The position numbers and the translations under genes are program-made. The notes under the pieces are model-generated. The model was not told the origin of the DNA and made no database searches. It saw only the letters and a list, made by a program, of their open reading frames with translations. A stretch of DNA of 64,000 bases. It comes from Streptomyces sp. P3. Lineage in GTDB: Bacteria > Actinomycetota > Actinomycetes > Streptomycetales > Streptomycetaceae. How positions within the stretch are numbered: the first letter of the stretch is position 1; each line of letters starts with the position of its first letter. The DNA is taken from contig JAFEKX020000001.1 in the NCBI GenBank assembly GCA_016893485.2, positions 6,341,501 to 6,405,500 on the forward strand, written 5' to 3'. Below are positions 57,463 to 64,000 of this stretch, one piece after another.

Positions 57463-59859
57463 GTGGGACGCCATAGTCGCCGTAGGTCCCCTGCGAAGGG
57501 TGACTCCGCGGGCGAGGGGATGGGGGCGGGGGATGGCGCGGGGGTGCGCGGGAATCTGCTCAAGGGGACGGTCGGGGTGCGCAGGGTTCCCGGGAGGACG
57601 GTCGGGGGTCGGGGAGCGTGCTCGGGGTTTCCGGCGGGACGCTCAGGGGCTCGTGAGGGGCTGACCTCTCGGCAGGGGCAGGGGGCGCTGCCTGGTCAGC
57701 GGGGGCTCGGCCTTCAGGTGACGTGCCTGAGCAGCAGGGGGCTCGGCTTTCCGACGGGACGCCTGCCCGTGGCGTGCCTGGTCTTCAGAGTGGGACTCCG
57801 GCGCGGGGTGTTCCGCGTGCCCGGGGAGCGGTGCCCTCGGAGGGCGCGTCGCGGTTTGTGGACGGGACCCCTACGGGTGGGGTGCCGCGGGTTCAGGGGC
57901 AGTTGGGTGTGCGGGGTGGGGCGTGGGCTGGGGACGGGACCCCTACGGCTGGGGTGCCGCGGGTTCATGTGCGGGGTGAGGCGAGGGACGGGGACGGGAC
58001 CCCGGCCCACGGCGTCCCGCGTTTCCAAGGACAGCCCCCGTTCAAGGGGGCCCGCGACTTCCCGACGGGACTCCCGCTCACGGCGTACCGCGCTTCCAGG
58101 GGCGGCGCCCGATCAAGGGAGCAGCGTTTTCCGGACGGGACCCCGGTTCATGGGTCGCCGCGTTTCTTCGGCGGTGGGTCCGAGACCGGAGGGACGCGCG
58201 TTCCTGATGGCACTCCCGCGCGCGGGGCCCGCTTTCGCCTGATGGCATGCCCGTACAGGGTGCGCCGGGTTTCCGGGACGGGACTCCGGCGCATGGTTTT
58301 CCCCGGCTCCCGGACGGGACCCCGGCCCACGGGTTTCCGAGGCTGCCCGACGGCACTCCGGCTCGCGGTGTTCCACGCGTGCCGGACGGGACCCCGGCGC
58401 ACGGCACTCCCCGTTTCTCCGACGGGACCCCGGCGCGTGGCGTTCCGCGGCTGCCCGACGGCTTCCCCGCGCGCGAGATGCCCCGTTCACCTGAGGGGAC
58501 TCCGGCCCATGGCACCCCTCGTTTCTCCGATGGGACTCCGGCCCATGGCACCCCTCGCTACTCCGAGGGCACCCCGGCCCACGGCACCCGCGGCTGCCCG
58601 ACGGCACTCCCGCGCGTGGGATACCCCGCCTTCCCGACGGCACCCCCGCCCACGGCACCCCCCGCACCCCGCCGGCCACCCCGAGCAGCCCGAATCCGGG
58701 GAGGCTGGGGTGAGTTGAGGGACGTACTGGAGTAGCTGGAGTAGTTGGAGCCGGCGCCGCTCAGGGGACCGGTACGCCTCAAGCCCCGGTCGTCGGTGCG
58801 CCCTCCGGTCCGGCAGGAACCGGGGTTCCCATACCCCACCAGCGCCAGGCCCCGCAAACCGCCCCCAGCGACGCCGCCACGGCGGGCGGGGCCCCGGCAG
58901 GACTACGTCGACGCGTTCGAGGCGGACGACGACGTCTTCGCGCCCCGGAGCGAGGTCGCGACGAACGCCTCCGACCCCTACGGCTCCGTCACCGACCGGA
59001 CGCCCGAGACCGACGCCGACGATGACGCGCCCCCGCCGAGCAGCCCTCCGCGCCCGCGAAGGGCCGTAAGGGACGGACGTACACCGGCATCGCGGCCGCC
59101 GCCGTCACCACCGTGCTGGCCGTGATCGTGGCCGGGCAGGTCGCGAAGGACGGGGACGGTGACGGGGCGCAGGCGCGGGCGGCGACCGATCAGGCGCGGG
59201 ACGCGCGCGAGAGCGCCTCGGCGGAGGCCAACCCGTCGAGTTCGCCGCGGCTGGTGGCGCTGACGTACGCCCAGAAGATGGCCAAGAAGTACCCGCTCGG
59301 CGCGAAGCTCAAGGGACCGGACAAGTTCGACGCGGTGCCCGGTGTCGACAAGGCGCCCGGCAAGGGGCACAAGTACACGTACCGCGTGGACGTGGAGAAG
59401 GGGCTCGGGCTCGACGGGACGCTCTTCGCGGAGGCCGTGCAGAAGACGCTGAACGACAAGCGGAGTTGGGCCCACAACGGTGCCCGTACCTTCGAGCGGA
59501 TCTACACGGGCAAACCGGACTTCGTCATCACCCTGGCCAGTCCTGGTACTACCGCCACGTGGTGTGCCAAGTCGGGGCTCGACACCACCGAGGACAATGT
59601 GTCGTGCGACTCGGCGGCCACCGAACGCGTGATGATCAACGCGTACCGATGGGCCCAGGGGTCAACGACATATGGGGACAAGATGTACGCGTACCGTCAG
59701 ATGTTGATCAATCATGAGCTCGGTCACCGTCTCGGCTACGGGCACGTCACCTGCGACAAAGACGGCGAGTTGGCCCCGGTCATGCAGCAGCAGACCAAGT
59801 TCCTCGATCATGACGGCATCCACTGTCTCGCGAACCCCTGGCCGTACCCGGGCAGTTGA
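57463..59859 (+). CDS. DUF3152 metalloprotease-like membrane protein with PDGTPAHG repeats (several frameshifts)
   Basis: About 800 aa. GTG 57463 (VGRHSRRRSPAKGD) follows GAGGGGGG. The N-terminal ~420 residues contain about 20 copies of a 12-residue repeat (PDGTPAHGxPRx). An acidic stretch (DYVDAFEADDDVFAP), one TM helix (IAAAAVTTVLAVIVAGQVA) and the exported DUF3152 domain follow: LKGPDKFDAVPGVDKAPGKG, ERVMINAYRWAQGS and the zinc motif NHELGHRLGYGH (HExxHxxGxxH). Frames switch several times within the repeats and near 59040. A wall- or surface-associated metzincin-like peptidase is inferred from the motif. Confidence 0.85.
57741..58670 (+). repeat. 36-bp tandem repeat array encoding PDGTPAHG units
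   Basis: Regular array, best preserved at 58270-58570, of GACGGGACCCCGGCCCACGG-type units encoding DGTPA[HR]G[VTF]PR. About 20 recognisable copies, some only visible in a neighbouring frame because of single-base shifts. Confidence 0.88.
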
Positions 59860-59879
59860 CAGGCGACGCTTATGTCACA

Positions 59880-59908
59880 TTGACACGAGCCGCAACTTCC
59901 TTCATATT
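59880..59908 (+). promoter_or_regulatory. Near-consensus promoter for a leaderless transcript
   Basis: TTGACA (59880-59885), 17-bp spacer, CATATT (59903-59908), then 7 bp to the ATG at 59916. Transcription would be expected to begin at or within a base or two of that A, giving a leaderless mRNA. Confidence 0.75.
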
Positions 59909-59915
59909 TTTGGGC

Positions 59916-60008
59916 ATGTGGTCTAGTCATGTCCCGAACCGCGCCGCCATCGAGCTGGCGCTCATCGGCGTGACCCCGCTCTGCGTGGCCGACATTCTCT
60001 GTCGCTGA
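59916..60008 (+). CDS. Leaderless Cys-containing leader peptide (30 aa)
   Basis: MWSSHVPNRAAIELALIG followed by VTPLCVADILCR and a TGA. There is no RBS; the promoter at 59880 places the transcription start on the ATG. Two Cys codons (TGC and TGT) fall in the last eight codons, with Cys second to last. The pattern matches the Cys-rich leader peptides described in mycobacteria (Ms4533A type), which act as cysteine-responsive attenuators of downstream genes. It precedes the peptide transporter SBP by 203 bp. The regulatory role is inference from architecture. Confidence 0.72.
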   Translation: MWSSHVPNRAAIELALIGVTPLCVADILCR

Positions 60009-60211
60009 ACACCGCCCCTGGCGTTTGTGTCGCGACCCACATCACCATGCCCTTGCCGCATGACCTAGGCAGGGATTTCTCGACGACCCGACGCCGGGGC
60101 AGACGGCTGTTCATTTCCGTCTCACTCCTCGTCCATCAGTCTCACCATTCGAGAAGCCTCCTGGAAACCCCGGCGAGATTCTCGAAAGTCACCCGAGAGG
60201 TCGTCATTCCG

Positions 60212-61930
60212 ATGCGTCAACCGTCCGTCATAGCCCGGCGCGTGGCCGTGGCATCCGTCAGCCTGGCCGTGGTAGCGGGTGCCGCTGCCTGCGGGCCGAA
60301 GGACAACGATGCCAAGGGCTCCGGTGGCGACTCCACGCCCCACAAGGGCGGCACGCTCACGGTCCTGAACTCGCAGCCCCAGGAGGACTTCGACCCGGCC
60401 CGCCTGTACACGTCAGGCGGCGGCAACGTCCCCTCCCTCGTCTTCCGCACCCTCACCACCCGCAACCGCGAGAACGGCGCGGCCGGCGCCAAGGTCGTCC
60501 CGGACCTCGCCACCGACACCGGGCGCCCCAACAAGGACGCGACCGAGTGGACGTACACCCTGAAGAAGGGCCTCAAGTACGAGGACGGTACGGCGATCAC
60601 CTCGGCCGACATCAAGTACGGCATCGAGCGCTCCTTCGCCCCCGAACTCTCCGGCGGCGCGCCCTACTTGAGGGACTGGCTGGTCGGCGCGGCCGACTAC
60701 CAGGGGCCCTACAAGGACAAGAAGGGGCTCTCGGCCATCGAGACGCCCGACAGCCAGACCATCGTCTTCCACCTGAACAAGCCCGAGGGCGAGTTCCCCT
60801 ACCTCGCCACGCAGACGCAGTTCACGCCCGTCCCGAAGGCGAAGGACACGGGGACGAAGTACGAGCAGCACCCGATCTCCTCGGGGCCGTACAGGGTCGT
60901 CAGCAACCAGAACGACGGTGAGACGGTCGTCCTGGAGCGCAACAAGTACTGGTCCACGACGACGGACGCCGAGCGCAAGGCCTACCCGGACAAGATCAAC
61001 GTCAAGTCGGGGCTCGACTCCTCCGTGATCAACCAGCGGCTGTCCGCGTCCCAGGGTGCTGACGCCGCCGCCGTCACGACGGACACCAACCTCGGTCCCG
61101 CCGAGCTGGCCAAGGTGACCGGCGACAAGGCGCTGGCGGCGCGCGTCGGCACCGGGCACTTCGGTTACACGAACTACATCGCGTTCAACCCCAAGGTCGC
61201 GCCGTTCAACAACGTCAAGGTGCGCCAGGCGATCTCGTACGCCATCGACCGGTCGTCGGTCGTGAACGCGGCGGGCGGCTCGTCGCTGGCCGAGGCCGCG
61301 ACCACCTTCCTGCCGAACCAGAAGTCCTTCGGCTACGACCCCTACGACCTGTTCCCGGCGGGCGCGTCCGGCAACGCGGCGAAGGCCAAGGAACTGCTCA
61401 AGGAGGCCGGTTACCCGAAGGGGGTCACCGTCACCCTGACGCACTCCAACGACAAGGACTTCGAGACCAGCCCGGAGATCGCGACCGCCATCCAGGACGC
61501 GCTCAAGAAGGCCGGCATCACCGTCAAGCTCCAGGGCCTGGAGAGCAACGACTACAAGGACAAGATCCACAGCGTCAAGACCGAGCCGGGCTTCTTCCTC
61601 GCCCACTGGGGTGCCGACTGGCCCTCCGGCGGTCCCTTCCTCGCCCCGATCTTCGACGGCCGCCAGATCGTCAAGGACGGCGCGAACTTCAACACCGGCC
61701 TGCTCAACGACAAGTCGGTCAATGACGAGATTGACTCGATCAACAAGTTGACGAATCTTGACGAGGCCGCCAAGCGGTGGGGTGCACTGGACAAGAAGAT
61801 CGGCGAGCAGGCCCTGACCGTGCCGCTGTTCCACCCCGTCTACAAGCGACTGGTCGGCAAGGACATCAAGAACGTCGTCATCAGCGACTGGACCGGCGTC
61901 CTGGACATCTCCCAGGTCGCGGTCAAGTAA
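60212..61930 (+). CDS. Peptide ABC transporter substrate-binding lipoprotein
   Basis: 572 aa, uninterrupted, family 5. ATG 60212 gives a signal peptide with lipobox (VASVSLAVVAGAAACGPKDN). Motifs: KGGTLTVLNSQPQEDFDP, WTYTLKKGLKYEDGTAITSA, YRVVSNQNDGETVVLERNKY and VRQAISYAIDRSSVVNAAG. The C-terminus is TVPLFHPVYKRLVGKDIKN. The GAGAGG upstream is a modest RBS. Co-transcription with the leader peptide upstream and the permeases downstream is likely. If control is by cysteine, the cargo may be a sulfur-containing peptide such as glutathione, which is inference. Confidence 0.94.
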   Translation: MRQPSVIARRVAVASVSLAVVAGAAACGPKDNDAKGSGGDSTPHKGGTLTVLNSQPQEDFDPARLYTSGGGNVPSLVFRTLTTRNRENGAAGAKVVPDLATDTGRPNKDATEWTYTLKKGLKYEDGTAITSADIKYGIERSFAPELSGGAPYLRDWLVGAADYQGPYKDKKGLSAIETPDSQTIVFHLNKPEGEFPYLATQTQFTPVPKAKDTGTKYEQHPISSGPYRVVSNQNDGETVVLERNKYWSTTTDAERKAYPDKINVKSGLDSSVINQRLSASQGADAAAVTTDTNLGPAELAKVTGDKALAARVGTGHFGYTNYIAFNPKVAPFNNVKVRQAISYAIDRSSVVNAAGGSSLAEAATTFLPNQKSFGYDPYDLFPAGASGNAAKAKELLKEAGYPKGVTVTLTHSNDKDFETSPEIATAIQDALKKAGITVKLQGLESNDYKDKIHSVKTEPGFFLAHWGADWPSGGPFLAPIFDGRQIVKDGANFNTGLLNDKSVNDEIDSINKLTNLDEAAKRWGALDKKIGEQALTVPLFHPVYKRLVGKDIKNVVISDWTGVLDISQVAVK

Positions 61931-61934
61931 CCCC

Positions 61935-63101
61935 ATGAGCGAGGCACTTGTCGCCTCCCAGGCCGTCGGGACGGACATCTCCGTCCCGGCGGTCTCGGGG
62001 CCCGTCAGTTCTGGCGGCGGCTGCGAGCGCAGCGCGCCGCCCTCGTCGCGGCGGCCATCGTCGCCCTGCTCGTCCTGGTCGCGCTCGCCGCGCCGCTGCT
62101 CACCGCCATCGAGGGCCAGGATCCGTTCACCTACCACCCCTCGCTCATCGACTCCGCGCGCGGAGGTGTGCCGATCGGCTCCCTCGGGGCATCAACGGCG
62201 ACCACTGGCTCGGCATCGAACCGCAGACCGGGCGCGACCTGTTCGCCCGTCTTGCCTACGGCGCCCGGGTCTCCTGGGTGTCGCGCTGGGGGCGACCGTC
62301 GTCCAGGTCTTCGTCGGTGTCGTGATCGGCGTCGCCGCCGGGCTCGGGAGCCGATGGGTCGATCAACTGTTGAGCCGGGTCACCGACATCATCGTGGCGA
62401 TGCCGTTGATGATCATGTCGTTGGCGCTGCTCGCGATCGTCCCCGACAGCTTTCCGCGCCCCCTGCTGGTCGCCCTGGTCATCGGCCTCATCGCCTGGGG
62501 CAACGTCGCGAAGATCGTGCGCGCCCAGACCCTGACCCTCAAGGAACTCGACTACGTCGCCGCCGCCCGGCTCAGCGGCTGGGGCACCTGGCGCATCGCC
62601 CGCCGCGAACTGCTGCCCGGCCTGGCCGCGCCCATCATCACGTACTCCGCGCTGCTCTTCCCGATGAACATCAGCGCCGAGGCGGCCCTGTCCTTCCTCG
62701 GTGTCGGCGTGAAGCCGCCGACGCCCTCCTGGGGACAGATGCTCACCGCCGCCGACGTCTGGTACCAGGCCGCACCGCAGTACCTGCTGCTGCCCGCCGG
62801 CGCCCTCTTCGTCACCGTGCTCTCCCTGACCGTCCTCGGCGACGGCGTCCGCACCGCCCTCGACCCCCGCGCGGCCTCCCGCCTGCGCGTCGGCACGGGG
62901 CGCAAGCGCGAGGCGAAGGCGGACGCGAAGTCCGGCCGATCAACGGTTGACTCGAGCGTCAATGCGGTCAATACCCCCGACGCGGGCGTCAATGACGTCA
63001 AGTCGGCCGGTGACGACGTCAACACGATCAAGTCGACCGACGCGAGCGTCAACCACGTCACGTCGACCGACGCCCGCGGCACGAAGGAGGACCCGGCATG
63101 A
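61935..63101 (+). CDS. Peptide ABC transporter permease, DppC type, with repetitive C-terminal tail (three frameshifts)
   Basis: About 390 aa. ATG 61935, 4 bp after the SBP stop. The N-terminal ~110 residues are split by breaks near 62008, 62190 and 62275 (each one base). The rest carries TM helices and the EAA loop (LDYVAAARLSGWGTWRIARR), ending the normal domain at LGDGVRTALDPRAASRLRV. An unusual ~70-residue hydrophilic tail follows, with four VNxVKS-like repeats. The stop overlaps the DppB start by 4 bp (ATGA). Confidence 0.9.
   Translation: MSEALVASQAVGTDISVPAVSGPVSSGGGCERSAPPSSRRPSSPCSSWSRSPRRCSPPSRARIRSPTTPRSSTPRAEVCRSAPSGHQRRPLARHRTADRARPVRPSCLRRPGLLGVALGATVVQVFVGVVIGVAAGLGSRWVDQLLSRVTDIIVAMPLMIMSLALLAIVPDSFPRPLLVALVIGLIAWGNVAKIVRAQTLTLKELDYVAAARLSGWGTWRIARRELLPGLAAPIITYSALLFPMNISAEAALSFLGVGVKPPTPSWGQMLTAADVWYQAAPQYLLLPAGALFVTVLSLTVLGDGVRTALDPRAASRLRVGTGRKREAKADAKSGRSTVDSSVNAVNTPDAGVNDVKSAGDDVNTIKSTDASVNHVTSTDARGTKEDPA
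62938..63084 (+). repeat. Degenerate ~33-bp repeats in the permease tail
   Basis: Four units of the form GTCAATGxxGTCAAG...GACGCG encode SVNAVNTPDAG, VNDVKSAGDD, VNTIKSTDAS and VNHVTSTDARG. Confidence 0.75.
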
Positions 63102-64000
63102 GCGGCTTCGGAGGTTTCGTCCTGCGCCGGGCCATCGGCACCGTGATCACCCTGCTCGCCATCTCGGTGATCATCTACGTGGTCTTCTACGCCACCCCCG
63201 GCAACGTCGCCCAGATCACCTGCGGTCCGCGCTGCTCCCGGAGCAAGTGCACCAGGTCGCCCAGCAGTTGAGGCTCGACGACCCGCTGTACCTCCGCTAC
63301 TGGCACTTCCTCCAGGGCATCCTCGTCGGCACGGACTACTCGACGGGCACCTCGGTCGAGCACTGCGCGGCGCCCTGCCTCGGCCAGTCGTACCAGGGCG
63401 ACCAGCAGGTCACCAAGCTGATCCTGTCGAAGCTGCCGGTCAGCCTGTCCCTGGTGTTCGGCGCGATGGTCCTGTGGCTGATCCTCGGCGTCGGCACCGG
63501 CATCCTGTCCGCCTGGCGGCGCGGCCGGTTCACCGAGCGTCTGCTGACCGGCATCACCCTCGCGGGCGTCGCCACCCCGGTGTTCGTGATCGGCCTCGTC
63601 CTGATGATCGTCGTCTGCGGACAGCTGGAACTGCTGCCCTTCCCGCAGTACGTCAGCCTCACCGACGACCCCGAACAGTGGGCCTGGAACCTGCTCCTGC
63701 CCTGGCTGTCGCTGGCCCTCATCGAGGCCGCCACGTTCGCCCGGCTCACCCGGGCGTCGATGCTGGAGACCCTCGCCGAGGACCACATCCGCACCTTCCG
63801 CGCATACGGCGTCGACGAGCGGTCCATCATCGGGCGGCACGCGCTGCGCGGGGCGCTCGCGCCGGTCATCGCGCTCAACGCCAACAACGTCGGCTCGGCG
63901 GTCGGTGGCGCGGTCCTCACCGAGACGCTCTTCGGACTGCCCGGCATCGGACAGGAACTCGTCCACGCCGTCAACGTCGTCGACCTGCCGGTGGTCGTCG
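63098..64000 (+). CDS. Peptide ABC transporter permease, DppB type, 3' end outside window (one frameshift)
   Basis: ATG 63098 begins MSGFGGFVLRRAIGTVITLL, the DppB opening, with TM1 ISVIIYVVFYATPGN. One base is missing near 63233, after which EQVHQVAQQLRLDDPLYLRY resumes and runs to the end of the window. TM helices (SLVFGAMVLWLILGVGTGIL) and the EAA loop (EDHIRTFRAYGVDERSIIGR) are normal. Periplasmic Cys residues (EHCAAPCLG) are present. The gene order SBP-C-B differs from the B-C order of the first operon. Confidence 0.92.

Noticed and set aside
57741..58670. CRISPR array suggested by regular ~36-bp units
   Set aside because: No unique spacers between repeats; the units are contiguous, coding and in frame with a protein repeat.
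60413..62137. 574-codon minus-strand frame opposite the second SBP
   Set aside because: Shadow of the SBP gene; composition (VLVGRDVL-type strings) is typical of antisense frames.

Overview
The window is high-GC actinobacterial chromosomal DNA, almost certainly from a Streptomyces. The evidence is very GC-rich third codon positions, many GTG/TTG starts, mycothiol synthesis (mshB), the sigE/anti-sigma/htrA/tatB/mrp block, small actinobacterial families (DUF3117, DUF3107, DUF3152, DUF6113, DUF6758) and Streptomyces-type dispersed intergenic repeats. I see no rRNA, tRNA, CRISPR array, transposase or phage gene; this reads as core chromosome.

Sequence quality governs the annotation. More than half of the genes are split into two or more frames, and most of the breaks I traced sit in G or C runs that look one base short (for example CCCC where the reading frame needs CCCCC). 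These look like uncorrected homopolymer errors rather than decay, so split genes are annotated here as single full-length CDS with approximate break positions.

Layout: 1-7709, divergent peptide-uptake ABC genes: a partial system on the minus strand and a complete SBP-B-C-D-F operon on the plus strand. 7860-14839, S9 peptidase, mshB with a small membrane partner, a membrane-anchored Gly-rich PG_binding_4/VanW-like protein and an isolated small secreted protein of atypical composition. 14954-18437, ABC-2 exporter coupled to a two-component system. 18547-30293, GNAT/SirB1 pair, fdxA-dapC, a lysozyme-like exported protein, dapE, LOG protein, folP, DivIVA-domain protein, tag, enoyl-CoA hydratase, DUF3117 and an O-methyltransferase. 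30557-42230, envelope-stress and export block: ECF sigma factor, zinc anti-sigma factor, HtrA-like protease, TatB, Mrp, DUF1003, MgtE-N/CBS protein, lipoprotein, CorA. From memory this order parallels the Mycobacterium tuberculosis Rv1170-Rv1239 region. 42742-49432, SUFU-domain protein, MFS transporter, DUF6758, PHP phosphoesterase, MarC, NYN protein, hydrolase. 50294-59859, DEAD-box helicase with a basic repeat tail, ferritin-like protein, DUF3107, TetR regulator, hydrolase and a DUF3152 metalloprotease-like protein with a long PDGTPAHG repeat. 59880-64000, another peptide ABC operon (SBP-C-B, running off the end).

The most interesting element is upstream of that last operon. A near-consensus promoter (TTGACA, 17 bp, CATATT) lies 7 bp before an ATG opening a 30-codon ORF that ends LCVADILCR-stop. 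This has the architecture of a leaderless, Cys-containing attenuator peptide and suggests the transporter is controlled by cysteine supply. Other notable points are a Ser-to-Cys change in the HtrA catalytic motif, three unrelated low-complexity repeat expansions in membrane or RNA-associated proteins, and several copies of two dispersed repeat families.
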